NCBI RefSeq assembly: GCF_031143425.1
Contig: NC_090444.1
Span: 1,353,466,323-1,353,530,322 of the forward strand
DNA from: Pleurodeles waltl
Lineage: Eukaryota; Chordata; Amphibia; Caudata; Salamandridae
Reading direction: 5' to 3'
DNA length: 64,000 bases
Part shown: piece after piece, positions 1 through 12,760 of the stretch
How positions within the stretch are numbered: position 1 is the stretch's first letter
Layout of the letters: each line of letters begins with the position of its first letter
Position numbers and translations under genes: made by a program
Notes under the pieces: generated by a model
Databases searched by the model: none
What the model was told of the DNA's origin: nothing
The model's input: the letters and a program-made list of their open reading frames with translations, nothing else

Positions 1-1477
1 GAAGGTCATATTTAGTATGGCCAGAATGGTAATACAAAATCTTGCTGACTGGTGAAGTTGGATTTAATATTACTATTTTAGAAATGCCACTTTTAGAAAA
101 TGAGCATTTCTTTGTACTTAAATCTCTCTGTGCCTTACAATCCACGTCTGGCTGGGTTTAGTTGACAGCTCCTTGTGCATTCACTCAGACACACCCCAAA
201 CACAGGGTACTCAACCTCACTTGCATACATCTGCATTTTGAATGGGTCTTCCTGGGCTGGGAGGGTGGAGGGCCTGCTCTCACACAAAAGACTGCCACAC
301 CCCCTACTGGGACCCTGGCAGACAGGATTGAACTGAAAGGGGACCTGGTGCACTTCTAAGCCACTCTTTGAAGTCTCCCCCACTTCAAAGGAACATTTGG
401 GTATAAAACAGGACCTCTGCCCTACCACCTCAGACACTTCCTGGAGAAGAAACCTGAACCAGAACCTGCACCCTGACAAGAAGAACTGCCTGGCTGCCTA
501 AAGGACTCACCTGACTGCTTTCTACAGAGGACTGCTGCCTTGCTGTTGCCCTGCTGTCTTGCTGCTCTCTTGCTTTGCTGCAGAAGTGCTCTCCAAGGGC
601 TTGGATAGAGCTTGCCTCCTGTTCCCTGAAGTCTCAGGACCAAAAAGACTTCTCTCTTGCAACTGGACTCCTTGTGCGGCGAATCATTCGATGCACACCG
701 AACCGGAAAGACGCCGCTCGACTTTGCGAGGAAAAGAACGATGCGGCGCCAGCGGCGCGACCGGAACTTCGAAGCACGGCTCGCCAGGACAACGCCGCCC
801 GAATTCCAGAGGGGAAATCGACGCAGCGCCTGCCATGAGGGAGAAAATTCCACGCATCGCCCACCGGAAGGAAGTGCAGCCGGTCAACAAGCCCAGGATT
901 CCACGCACAGACCCCGGGACGTCTAAAAATCCCGCAACCCGAAGAGGAGACCCGTCCGCGCGCTGGAAATCGACGCAACATCTTCCCTGCGTGAAAAATA
1001 ACGACGCAAGTCCGTGTGTGAAGGGGCGAAACCAACGCACACACCATTTTTCCACACATCTCCTCCTCTGCGGCCCTTTGTGGAGATTTTTCACTCCAAC
1101 CAGGTATTTTGTGCTTGAAAGAGACTTTGTTTGCTTTTTAAAGACTTAAGACACTTTATATCACTTTCCAGTGATATCTTCACAATTTCTTATTGCATCT
1201 TTTATCGTTTGGACCTGCAAATATCCAGATAAATATTATATATTTTTCTAAACACTGTGTGATGTATTTTTGTGGTGCTATATTGTGTTATTGTATGATT
1301 TATTGCACAAATACTTTACACATTGACTTTTAAGTTAAGCCTGACTGCTCAGTGCCAACCTACCAGAGGCTGGGCACAGGATAATTTGGATTGTGTGTGA
1401 TTTACCCTGACTAGAGTGAGGGTCCTTGCTTGGACAGGGGGTAACCTGACTGCCAACCAAAGACCCCATTTCTAACA
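1..1477 (+). repeat. Family A LTR-like repeat, copy 1 (5' end outside window)
   Basis: The sequence is co-linear with the last 1.6 kb of the copy ending at 30,458. Both contain a GAAGGYCATATTTAGTATGG stretch near the start of this window and a shared end (CTGACTAGAGTGAG, ACTGCCAACCAAAGACC, CCCATTTCTAACA). The terminal CTAACA is the 3' terminus seen in all complete copies. Bases about 660-1,030 form a CpG-rich block with recurring ATCGACGC-like words. No long conserved ORF is shared between copies, so the reading frames here are probably incidental. The family has TG...CA ends and 5-bp TSDs elsewhere in the window, which suggests solo LTRs of an unidentified retroelement. The parent class is not proven. 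Confidence 0.7.
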
Positions 1478-1702
1478 GTGGGTCATAATGTTGTGGGCCT
1501 AGTCCTGTTGGCGTAACGGTGTGGGTTTTGATAGTGCCAGTTTATCACTGACCTTTGGGCTGGCGGACTTTCGTGTGTGGGTGAATAGTGATGGATTGGT
1601 GTGTTTGTGTCATAATATGGGTAGGGAATACCCGCGGCAGTATGTTTGCGGCAGTCGGCATGGCAGTAAGTGGGATTTACTGCCAATGTCATAATGAGGG
1701 CC
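1478..1702 (-). mobile_element. Truncated PIF/Harbinger-type element end
   Basis: In reverse orientation this matches the left part of the Harbinger element at 30,622-30,850. Shared landmarks are CCTGTTGGCGTAACGGTGTG, the run ATCACTGACCTTTGG, and the terminal ATAATGAGGGCC. The GGCCCTCATTATGAC terminus is the family's terminal inverted repeat. Only one end is present and no gene is visible, so it is a truncated or non-autonomous copy lying directly against the end of family A copy 1. Confidence 0.6.
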
Positions 1703-2765
1703 TATGTCACTCTGGGTCCATGTTTCTTAATTTCTGATATTTTTGGGAGGGACCCCTTTAGATTAGGGGCCCATCAAAAATCCCCAAATGAAAAGATAAT
1801 GCGGAACTCCAAGGACAAACGAAAATGGAATGGAAGTAAAATTAGTTGTAGGCTTTCATTCTAACACTCATTCATACAGATCGAAATGTCACAAATCAGG
1901 GATTGTGTAGCAGAGGCTGTGCATCATTCAGCAACCAAGAACTATCCAGGAAGTGACCCTCTTGATGACTCTACAGTGTTTGCTGGGGTTCTGCCACCGG
2001 CTTGCCTTGCAGGACAGACCACTTGCACTTTGACTCGTTGCTTTACTTTATCATTCCTATATTTAGTTTCCTTATCTGCTAGTAGGCATATTAGATTTGT
2101 GTGTCAGCAGCAGCCAAAATCAACAAAAAACAAGCATTTGCAATGCAATGGGCCTCGCATTTGCTCGCGTTAGAGCTATTAGCGTTGTAAACTCCTAACC
2201 GGACTTTTCTTGCCAAATAAACTAATAATGAAAACTAAAACAGTTTCACATATGCAAACTGATGGTCGCCATGAGCGTGAAGGAGACACAGAAAAGGAAA
2301 TAGAAGTTTGCTTGCAGTGAAACTTAGCGGCAAAAATGCAATTATCAATGTAACCAGCAAAAGTGCAATTATCCATATAACAGGGTCGATGTCATGCAAA
2401 GCTCGCGACTACTGCCCAGTGAGATCGCGCTGTGCAGGAAATGAAAAGATAAAGTAGTCCAGAAACCATATGGAATACACGGAAAACATAGAGCCTCGTA
2501 TGTTTTCAATAGTTTACCGGTGCACTGGAGGAGGGCTAAACACCAGGAAAGGAATGACATATGCATGCCTTCCACAAATGGAATAAATCAATTAAAAGGT
2601 AAGACCATGAACTAATGAAAGTGACATGGGCGTGGTAAGAAACTTACAGAGAGATTACAACATGGTCCAGAGCACTTGCTCACGCTCGACCCTAATTAAG
2701 ATACCAAAGCATCATTCCACACCATATTGTTCTATCAGCTGGTAATTTTAGGTCCATATGCATGT
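1703..2765. other. Unassigned interspersed sequence
   Basis: No ORF, RNA gene or element terminus could be supported. A stretch around 2,135-2,200 (GCAATGCAATGGGCCTCGC, then GTTAGAGCTATTAGCG) looks like part of a short dispersed repeat, but I see no second copy in the window, so it stays unassigned. Confidence 0.4.
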
Positions 2766-3055
2766 GCTTTGTGATGCACGGCAGGGCGGCAAGTCACCTT
2801 GATGCACTGCCCTGCATCACAGGGACGGGAGTTGTATGAGAACAACCAAGCAACGCCCATGAAATGCCTCCCTTGTTCAGAGTAAGGCAACGCATCGCTC
2901 TTGCTGCCTCGCCTCAGTCAATATTTTTGAAGCCACACAAAGTGGCTTTGCGTAGCTTCAAAAATATGACTTAGTGGTCTGTGCCATGCATGCACCACGT
3001 TACGTGGTGCATGCATGGCGGAAACAGCTCATAAATATGTGCCTTAGTGTTTAAC
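2766..3055. repeat. Palindromic MITE-like segment with a perfect 37-nt hairpin
   Basis: Several inverted repeats lie together. GATGCAC...GCAGGGC near 2,775 is answered by GCCCTGCATC near 2,811. TTTTTGAAGC near 2,927 is answered by GCTTCAAAAA near 2,956. Bases 2,983-3,019 form 18-nt perfectly complementary arms around one central T. The segment ends in CTCATAAATATGTGCC, like the AT-rich ends of foldback elements. No TSD was established and there is no coding capacity. A small non-autonomous DNA transposon is the likeliest reading. Confidence 0.5.
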
Positions 3056-5553
3056 AAAATAGAATGTATCATTTGTGACGTCATACCCATGCCAGCTAGA
3101 GATTAGTGTGATATGCAGGCCATGGTGCTGATTTTGCAATATTTACATTATCTACTCTAAAGAGTTTCATGCCAATATGTGTACAGATATTAACTCGTGG
3201 GCATATGTTATTTATAAGGATAATTTGAGGTGATCTCTGGAACTATGAATCCTATTGAATATGTCATTATAGCACAAAAATTTAACACTCTGATCCTGTT
3301 CTTGTGTATAGCCTCTTTTTTATTACAACTATATCTCAGTGCCTTTTGCTACTTTGCTAACGTTTCTGTCTCCTAACAGTTAAACGTGTTATGTTATGGT
3401 ATGTTACATGTATATGTATAGAGCGCATCATGTGAGGGAGTCTTGGCACACATATTTTACCTTCTACTATGATAATCTGCCTTTGGGCCTAATTACAAGT
3501 TCAGCATTATTGTTTTCCTCTGACAAATTACAGCAGATCAAACATAACAACATTTATCGGGGAGGGAAAGGCCCACAAAAGAGCACAACAGGCAGAATTC
3601 AATGGGTTACATACCGATTCTGCATGCTATGCCTAATTTCCAAGATGAAAATTCAGGCATGGAACACAGTAAGCACCGCATCCTGGGGTAATGCTCTTTA
3701 ATGGGTGTGACAAGTACTTCATTTTATTCCGCATAACTTGTAATAAGGGCATTGGTATTTCAGTTGCCATATATAGCAGACCTTACTCCCGTTTTGTAGT
3801 TAGGAACAGTTTTGTGCATATTTGGCATGTACAAGAGCTTGGCACAGCATAATTAAACATTACTTGATATTTGTGTTACCATTGAGCGCTCTCACAGTTT
3901 CTAAGCAGTTGAGCATCGCTAAGCAGCATGAATATTTTTGAACAAGGTGCAAAGGTCTATTATTTTACTGAAAAACTTTGGTTCAGATAGATAAATCTAT
4001 TCACATTTCATGTACTGTTCTAAAAAGTGGTTAAGCAGATTAAGACAATGACCTCTTCACCAACCGCTGGTAATGTGTTCAATTTCAGAGGACCAAAAAC
4101 ATAGTTGATGTATACATTTTACTTCGAAAGATTGAAGCATGCTCATCTTGGCATTGAAGTGCAAAATGTGCCTTTGTTTCACGTGGTTTCAACTATCCAG
4201 TGATATTCTCCAAGTTATTTTCAGAGATATATTGTATCTCAGAAGAGAGTACAGCTGTATACATCTATAGCATTAAAAAAGTTCCCATGAGCGGAGAATA
4301 CTCTGTTTACCTCAGTTTTGTGAAATTGATTCTCCTGAGAGGGAATATTTGCTGTGTGGCATTCTTGGCACGTATCACTGAAGAGAGTCACAGACATGTA
4401 TGAAAATACCTCCTAGTGTACACCTCAGGCTCAGAGCCCCTTTACACACTTGGGGGCATATTTCCCAAAGTTCACCTAAAGCATGGCAGAAAGCAAAGTT
4501 GCTGTGCTGCGTTGCTTGAATGGGAGAAAGCTGGAAAATGTCATATCTGCTAGGATATCTTTCTCTTCAGATCCCAGATCCGAGATGCGGGGATTGGCCT
4601 TAAGGCTGCTGTGTACAGGCTGCCAAGCTCTGCGCAGGAGTGACACAGGGCTGCCTGCCTGCATTATTTCGCTCTGCTTGGCCCCTACATTCTGAGCTTG
4701 GTGGGCGTTTGTGGGAACGGTGAGGACGGGTGCTGCCAGAAACTGCAGGAGTGGCCACTTTCCTGATGGGGCCTGAGCCTGCGACTGCTGTTGCGTGCAT
4801 CGGCGCTACAGGCGTCTATCGTGGCAGCTGTCTCCCACCCACGCTGCCCGCCCTGCATGGACTACGGAAGGCACAGTTGATAAATTGGCAGTGGGCCACC
4901 GTGTGCACCGCACAGCAGCAGTGAACGAACCGCGAATCACTGGAGTGCCAGCTATTGAATTCTTCAGTATGAGTCCCACTGCTTCACACTGGCCTGAACT
5001 TGCGCCACTTGGCCTCCTGGTTCTTGGAGCTGACAGGCGTTCACACGTGTGATCACTGGGGTGCATTCCTGATCATTCAAAGGTATCAACCCACTTGGTC
5101 ATGAGTTAAGGATTTTGTGGATTACAGCCCAGTTTAACACAGCCAACATGAGTCTGCGGTTCTGGTCCTTCCAGTGAGTACCCAACTTCTCTTCTACCCA
5201 ACTTCTGTTCCCTCTATCCTTCTCTGCTCATCACTGGTGAGCATACTCATAACATCACTAGAGCTCAGCTCCCCCTACTGGTTCTCTCTTGTATGTCATC
5301 TGTGGCCTTACCCCATATCTCTCTTCTGGACATTAGATTGTTTACTGCACTTGCAACAGTGAAGTAGTCCCATCAATTGGAATTGTGTATTCAACTTTGG
5401 CAGTGGGCCCTAGCTGTGGGAGTGAGCAACTACAGTGGTGATTGAAGTCTTCTATGCACTGTCCCTGCTACTACCATATGACCTTGCCCCAGCCCTGTGT
5501 ACTATATGAACTGCACATATGTCAGTCTAATGGGGGCCTGCATGCTAAATGCT
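3056..5553. other. Unassigned non-coding stretch, possibly including L1 5' sequence at its end
   Basis: I found no supported gene. All reading frames are short and lack recognisable domains. 3,056-4,470 is AT-rich. 4,480-5,080 is richer in GC, without a repeat partner in the window. From about 5,100 onwards the pyrimidine-rich text may be the 5' untranslated part of the L1-like element that follows, but its start cannot be fixed from a single copy. Confidence 0.4.
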
Positions 5554-5639
5554 GGGTGTGCGATTGTACAACTAACCTCCATATTACTCCTTCTATGGGT
5601 GTGCGATTGTACCACTAACCTCCATATTACTCCTTCTAT
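5554..5639. repeat. Two tandem 43-bp units
   Basis: A 43-bp unit beginning GGGTGTGCGATTGTAC occurs at 5,554-5,596 and again at 5,597-5,639. I see one A/C difference, in the middle of the unit. It lies just before the L1-like ORF1 remnant and may be a short duplication within that element's 5' region. Confidence 0.85.
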
Positions 5640-5745
5640 GGACAGATACTGGACCTACCTCCGAATAGGTCCTAGCAAAGCTAAGAGAAAGAAGCATCCT
5701 GGCTTTACCTGCTCTCAGACCACCCCATCAAAGTGTTCCTCCACA

Positions 5746-6700
5746 ATGGCTCCCAAGGACCGTATACCCCCCCTATGCTGACTGCCCCTCGATGTTATAT
5801 TGCAAGAGATCCGAGACGTAAGGGCAGCTATTGAAAAAAGACTTTGTGCAATTGCAACGGATCTCATTCTCCTTAAAGAAAATCATCGTAAATTGATCAA
5901 CAGAGTCAAGTGATACCCTGGCAGAAAGACCATTGCCCAACTTTGGTAGCAAGTTGCTATGCTTCAGGATCAAGCAGAAGATACTGAGGGGTGCACAAGC
6001 TGAAATAATATTTCAAATTATTGGTATGCAGGAGGGAGGGGAGGACATCAATGCCACCCAGTTTGTGGAAGAATGGCAGCGGAATGCGGTGGCACCTGCT
6101 GACCTGTCGGCCTTGTTCATAGTTGAGAGGGCACACAGAGTACTGAATAGGCGACCGCCCCCAGGTGCACCCCTGCACTCCGTTTTGGCATGCATACTGA
6201 AGTTCAGATCACATTATTCTCACACTACATGCATACATACATCAACGTTCCTTTTACCAGGGGGTCAAACAACGCTTGTGCACAGTAGATCCGATGTATG
6301 CTTTTATGTTTCCTGCCAGATGTAAGATACTTAATGATCAACAAGCTCTCTCTTTTGATATGTCGGAGGCTAAGTGGGACTGGGTGGAACAACAGTTTCT
6401 TAATTCCCATAGACCTGATAGGTCTGAGACCCCTGGCCTGGTCTAAGGCTGAGTGGCTGCCCCGGAGGCAATCTCATGACCCTGGTCCCTGTGCCCTGTC
6501 TGGTGTGGCTCCTTCTCCACGGAAGGTTATGGAGGGCCAGAGGCTGCACTTGTCTCTGCAATTTCTGTCCAAGACAGGCACCCACAAATCAATTCTAGCT
6601 CATCTCCTGGCAGCGTTCCTGACTCGGACTCGGACTCGGACTCCGTCACCACACAAACCACCAATGACATCCTTGAGTGACCTTGGTGAGTACTGCTGAC
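5746..6700 (+). pseudogene. L1-like LINE ORF1 remnant (RNA-binding chaperone type)
   Basis: An ATG at 5,746 (MAPKDR) opens a stretch that resembles L1 ORF1 when read across frames. First comes a coiled-coil-like N-terminal part (EIRDVRAAIEKRL, LLKENHRKLINRV). Then comes an RRM-like core (EIIFQIIGMQEG, VERAHRVLNRRPPPGAP) and a C-terminal part (LSFDMSEAKWDWVEQQF). Vertebrate L1 ORF1 proteins bind the element RNA as trimers. The reading is broken by a stop soon after the start and by several frame changes, so it is dead. A TCGGAC hexamer is repeated near 6,623-6,646. ORF2 follows in the same orientation at about 7,222, which fits the normal L1 order. Confidence 0.7.
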
Positions 6701-7240
6701 AGAGAGTTTGCCCCTTGGTTTGAAGGCATGGATTCTGTACTATTTCTGACATTGCTGACTTAGGAGTTGTGGGGGCCCTATTGAATGTATATGTTGTTAT
6801 TTCTCCTAACACTGCCTGGCTGTGAACCTCCGTTGCCTATAAGGTGATTGTAGGGTGCCTATTAGGTCCCACTGTAAATGTTGCTTTATCTGTTCCTTTA
6901 TTGTGTGCACTTATTATTTCCTTACTGGTTTGCTGTTTTGGGGCTCCCGGTCTGGGTGGCTGCTGCAGCCTAAATAGTCCTTGCTTTTTTCCACTAGCTC
7001 TGTGGCTGGCTTACCACTATGCATCCTGAAGCAAATGCACATTTGATTATTGTGTTCTAATTTTGTAATTTTTTTGCAGTTTTGGTCAAACAAGCATTTT
7101 TCACTAGACTTTTATTTGGGTGTTTGTTATTGAGTACAGTTCTTCATTACATGTGGTCTGTGCACTTAGCATTATTGTATAATGGGTGGGACTGGTCCCA
7201 TCTACTTACTTGTATCTCACAATGTTGGCTGCTGACAGTA
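6701..7240 (+). mobile_element. L1-like element: inter-ORF region and start of ORF2
   Basis: This is a non-coding stretch between ORF1 and ORF2 of the L1-like element. An ATG at about 7,222 begins a frame (MLAADS) that runs to 7,240, where family A copy 2 is inserted. After that insertion and its CAGTA duplication, the same frame resumes at about 21,987. The join is supported by the perfect 5-bp TSD and by L1-endonuclease-like residues on the far side. The 5' boundary of the whole element is unknown. Confidence 0.6.
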
Positions 7241-9715
7241 TGTTGGACCTGGCCCTTTTTGCAAGGTGTAGGAATGTACCATCTTGCCTGGCATGTTACC
7301 CCCATTTTTACATGTATGTAAGTTTGTTTTTGCCTGTCTCACTGGGATCCTGCTATCCAGGACCCCAGTGCTCATAGTTTGTGGCCTGAATGTGTGTATC
7401 TGTGTATGACTAACTGTGTCACTGAGGCTCTGCTAACCAGAAACTCAGTGCTTATGCTCTCTCAGCCTTTAAAATTGTCACTGTAGGCTAGTGACTTTTT
7501 TCACCAATTCTAATTGGCACACTGGAACACCCTTATAATTCCCTAGCATATGGTACCTAGGTACCCAGGGTATTGGGGTTCCAGGAGATCTCTATGGGCT
7601 GCAGCATTTCCTTTGCCACCCATAGGGAGCTCAGACAAATCTTACACAGGACTGCCACTGCAGCCTGAGTGAAATAACACACACGTTATTTCACAGCCAT
7701 TGTACACTGCACTCAAGTACCTTATAAGTCACCTATATGTCTAACCTTCACTTAGTGAAGGTTAGGTGCAAAGTTACTAAGTGTGAGGGCACCCTGGCAC
7801 TAGCCAAGGTGCCCCCACATAGTCCAGGGCAATTTGCCCGGACTATGTGAGTGCGGGGATACCATTAAACGTGTGCACTACATATAGGTCAATACTGTAG
7901 CTTCACAATGGTAACTCCGAATATGGCCATGTAACATGTCTAAGATCATGGAATTGTCCCCCATGCCAAATCTGGAATTGGGGTGCCAATCCCATGCATC
8001 CCCGGGGCTCCACTATGGACCCCGGATACTGCCAAACCAGCTCTCTGGGGTTTTCTCTTCAGCTACTGCTGCTGCCAACCCACAGACAGGGTTCTGCCCT
8101 CCTGGGGTCTGGGCAGCCAAGTCCCAGGAAGGCAGAACAAAGAATTTCCTCTGAGAGAGGGTGTTACACCCTCTCCCTTTGGAAATAAGTGTTAAGGGCT
8201 GGGGAGGAGTAGCCTCCCCCAGCCTCTGGAAATGCTTTGAAGGGCACAGATGGTGCCCTCCTTGCATAAGCCAGCCTAAACCGGTTCAGGGAACCCCCAG
8301 TCCTTGCTTTGGCACAAAACTGGACAAAGGAAAGGGGAGTGCCCACTCCCCTGTCCATCACCACCCCAGGGGTGGTGCCCAGAGCTCTGTCAGTGTGTCC
8401 CAGACCTCTGCCATCTTGAATCCAGAGGTGTGAGGGCACAATGGAGGCCTCTGAGTGGCCTGTGCCAGCAGGTGATGTCAGAGACCCTTCCTGATAGGTG
8501 CTTACCTGACCTGGTGGCCAATCCTCCTCTGAGGACTATTTAGGGTCTCTCCTTTGGGCTTTTCCTCAGATAACCACTTGCAAGAATTCACCAGAGTTCC
8601 TCTGCACCTCTCTCTTCGACTTCTGCCAAGGATCTACTGCTGACTGCTTCAGGACGCCTGCAAAACTGCAACAAAGTAGCAAGAAGACTACCAGCGACAT
8701 TGTAGCGCCTAATTCTGCCGGCTTTCTCGACTGTTTTCTGGTGGTGCATGGTTTGGGGGCTGCCTGCCTTCATCCTGCACTGGCAGCCACGAAGAAATTT
8801 CCCGTGAGTCAACTGAATCTTCCCCCTGCTCCAGCAGGCACTAAACTTCAGCATCACTGGTACTCTGGGACCCCTCTCATCCTGACAAGCATGGCCCCTG
8901 GAACACAGGTGGTAGACCCAAGTGACCCAGACTGTCCAGTGGTCCAACTGTCCAAATGTGGAGGAGGTAAGTCCTTGCCTCTCCTCTCCAGAGAGTAATC
9001 CTGTACACTGCATGAACTGAAGCTGCTAGGGCTTCTGTGCACTTTTGCAAGGAATCCTTTGTGCACAGCCTAGCCCAGGTCCCCAGCACTTTGTCCTGCA
9101 TTGCTCAACTCACTGATTTGACCTCCGGCTTCGTGGGACCCTCTTTAGTAGTATTGAGATGACCACGTGCTCAGTTTTCTTGAACCTGTGTTCAAGTACT
9201 TCTGTGGGTGCTGCCTTCTTGTGCATGGGCTTTCTGTGTTGCAGAGGGCCCCCTCTATCTCCTCTCCCAAGTGGCGACATCCTGGTCCTTCCTGTGCCCG
9301 GGCAGCACCCTTTTTCTTCAACCGTGACCTTTACAGCTAACAAGGCTTGTTTGCAGTCTTTCTCCAGTGAAACAGCTCTGCTTCCTCCAGCACTCAGTGG
9401 GACATCTTCTGCACAAAGAAGTTCCTAGCACCTTTCGTTGTTGCAGAATCTTCAGCTCCTTCCATCCAGAGGCAGCCCTTTTGCACCTTCATCTGGGGTT
9501 TAGTGGGCTCCTGCCCCCCAGTCACTTTCACGACTCTTGGACTTCATCCCCTTCCTTTGCAGGTCCTCAGGTCCAGGAATCCATCTTCAGTACTTTGCAG
9601 TCTGTTGTGGTCTTTGCAGAATTCTCTATCACAAGTTTAGTGTTTTTCTGGGGAAGAAGTATCACTTTACTCCTACTTTTCAGGGTCTTGGGGTGGGGCA
9701 TCTTGGACACCCTTA

Positions 9716-11265
9716 GGGCCTTATTTATACTTTTTGGTGCAAAACTGCACTAAGGCAGTTTTGCCCCAAAATGTTTTGCACCGGCTTGCACCATTTTTTA
9801 GCACCAGCTGGGCACCATATTTATGGAATTGTGCAAGCCGGTGCAAAGGGTAGGCTAGCTTAAAAAAATGATGTTAGGCAGTTTTGAGTCAAAATAAATG
9901 ATTCTGACCAGATTAGCATTATTTTTTTACGCTAAGGGGCATATTTATACTCTGTTTGCACCTAATTAGCGTAATTTTTTAAAAACTCTAATTCAGTGCA
10001 AAACTAACTCCATATTTATACTTTGGTGCTAGACCCGTCTAGCACCAAATTTATGGAGTTAAAGTCATTTTTTGGAAGTGTAAACCTACCTTGCCTTAAT
10101 GAGATGCAAGGTAGGCGTTCCCTTGCAAAAAAATGACTCTATGGCCTTAACACCATATTTATACTCCCATGTAAAAATGGTGCAAGGGAGGGAGGCGGGT
10201 TCAAAAAATGGGGCAAAGCTTGCTTTGCCCCATTTTTTAAGACCAGGGTCAGGGCAGGTGTTAGGGGACCTGTGGCCCTATTTCCATGGTGGAACACCAT
10301 GGAATAAGCCCAGAGGTGCCCTCCCTAGGCCCTAGGGGCACCCCCACCCACACTTGAGGGACTGCGAGGATGGGGGACCCCATCCCAGGTAAGTACAGGT
10401 AAGTGCATTTTATTTTTGAAAGTGCCATAGGGGGCCCTGAAATGGGCCCCCATACATGGCACATGGTGCAATGGCCATGCCCAGGGGACCCCTGTCCTCT
10501 GTGCTGGCCACAGGGGTGGTGGGCATGACTCCTGCCTTTTCTAAGGCAGGAGTCATGTGGCATAGTAGGTTTAGCACCATAAAATGACGCTAATCTGGTT
10601 AGAGTCATTTTTTTTTACTCTAACCTGCCTAAAGCCATTTTTTGGTGCTAAACCCTCTTCTTCCATACTGCCAGCCCCACCCGACTAAAGTAATTTTTTA
10701 AAACTCTAGCCTACCCTTTGCACCGGCTTGCACCATTCCATAAATATGGTGCCCGGCTGGTGCACAGAAATGGTGCAAGCCGGTGCTAAACTTTTTGGTG
10801 CAAAACTGAGTTAGTGCAGTTTTGCAGCAAAAAGTATAAATAAGGGCCAATATTTTGTTAGTTTGCACCACTTTTGCGTCATAAAATGACGTTAATGCGG
10901 TGCAAAAAAAGTTTAAATCAGGGCCTTGGTGCTAGATGGGTCTAGCACCAAAGTATAAATATGGAGTTAGTTTTGCACCGAATTAGAGTAAAAAAAAATG
11001 AAACTAATTCGGTGCAAACAGAGTATAAATATGCCACAGAGTATAAATATGCCCCTAAATATGGCGTTAAGGCCATAGAGTCATTTTTTGCATGGGAACG
11101 CCTACCTTGCATCTCATTAAGGCAAAGTAGGTCTCCACTTTCAACTCCATAAATTTGGTGCTAGAGGGGTCTAGCACCAAAGTATAAATATGGAGTTGGT
11201 TTTGCACTGAATTAGAGTAAAAAAAATGACACTAATTCGGTGCAAACAGAGTATAAATATGCCCC
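9716..11265. mobile_element. Cluster of nested foldback (MITE-like) elements with TTA duplication
   Basis: This block interrupts family B copy 1 and is flanked by TTA on both sides (9,713-9,715 and 11,266-11,268). The outer ends are inverted: GGGCCTTATTTATAC on the left, and GTATAAATATGCCCC on the right. Internal inverted pairs are nested. A GCACCGGCTTGCACC arm near 9,780 is answered near 10,770, and GTATAAATAAGGGCC near 10,835 answers the left terminus. The GGGGCATATTTATACTC end recurs near 9,947, and its complement near 11,030 and 11,250. The short TTA target and coding-free structure fit PIF/Harbinger-type MITEs that inserted into one another. The exact number of units is unclear. Confidence 0.65.
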
Positions 11266-12760
11266 TTAGTGTTTTCTTACACTCCCAGCAACCCTCTACA
11301 CACTACACTAGCCTTGGGGTCCATTCGTGGTTCGCATTCCACTTTCAGAGTATATGGTTTGTGTTGCTCCTAGGCCTATTGCATCCTATTGTATCCTACA
11401 GTGTTTGCACTACTTTCTGACTGTTTTACTTACCTGATTTTGGTTTGTGCGTATATTTTGTGCATTTTACTTACCTCCTATGGGAGTATATCCTCTGAGA
11501 TATTTTTGGCACATTGTCACTAAAATAAAGTACCTTTATTTTTAGTAACCCTGAGTGTTGGACTTTTTAGTTTATGAAGGGTCATCCCCAATCTTTTTGC
11601 CTCCTATTTTTTCTGACCTGTTGCTGTTGTTTTTTTGAACTCTGAGCACTTTATCACTGCTAACCAGTGGTAAAGTGAATATGCTATCTGTGTAAATTGT
11701 ATTGTTGATTGGTTTAGCCATGACTGGCATATTTGGTTTACTCGTAAGTCCCTAGTAAAGCGCACTAGAGGTGCCAGGGCCTGTAAATCAAATGCTACTA
11801 GAGGGCCTGCAGGACTGGTTGTGCCACCCACGTAAGTAGCTCTGTAATCATGTCTCAGACCTGCCATTGCAGTGTCTGTGTTTGCAGTTTTAACTGTAAA
11901 TTCGACTTGGCAAGTGTACCCACTTGCCAGGCCTAAACCTTCCCTTTTCCTACATGTCAGACACCCCTAAGGTAGGCCCTAGGTAGCCCCAAGGGCAGGG
12001 TGCAGTGTATGGTTAAGGTAGGACATATAGTAATGTGTTTTATATGTCCTGACAGTGAAATATTGCTAAATTCGTTTTTCACTGTCGCAAGGCCTGTCCC
12101 TCTCATAGGTTGACATGGATGCTACCTTTAAATCTGATTAAAGTGTAGATTCCCTTTGGGAGAGGATGGACAGCTGTAGTTTGGGGTCTCTTAGCTCACA
12201 ATTTAAAAATACATCTTTTAGTAAAGTTGATTTTAAGATTGTGTGTTTGAAAATGGCACTTTTAGAAAGTGAGCATTTTCTTGCTTATACCATTTCTGCG
12301 ACTCTGCCTGTTTGTGGATTCCCTGTCTGGGTCAGTTTGACAGTTGGGCTGGTTGTGTCTCACACTAGACATCGGTGTAGTCTGCATTTCCTGATGAGCC
12401 ATCTGTGCTAGGAGGGAGAGGAGGAGTGGTCACTTACACCAGAAAGTGCTGTGCCTGTCCTCACACAATGCAGTCTCCGACCCCCCTGTGAATGTATGGG
12501 GCTTGGCCTGGGGAAGGCAGGATTTCACATTCAAAAGAGACTTTACTTTGAAGTAGGCCTACTTCAAAGGAGAAATTGGGTAGAAGAAGGGCACCCAAAA
12601 CCACAGACTTTAGAACACTTCTGGAAACAAGAGGAACCTCTGCCTGGAGAAGAGCTGAGGAAGAAGAACTGCCCTGCCTGTGACTGTGCTTTGTGGAGCT
12701 ATCCTGCACTTACTGCTTCTGCCAGAGTAAGAGGGCAAAGACTGGACTTTGTGTGCCTTC

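Noticed and set aside
559..1149. 196-codon frame in the CpG-rich block
   Set aside because: Not conserved in other family A copies. The arginine- and threonine-rich text follows from the CpG-rich composition.
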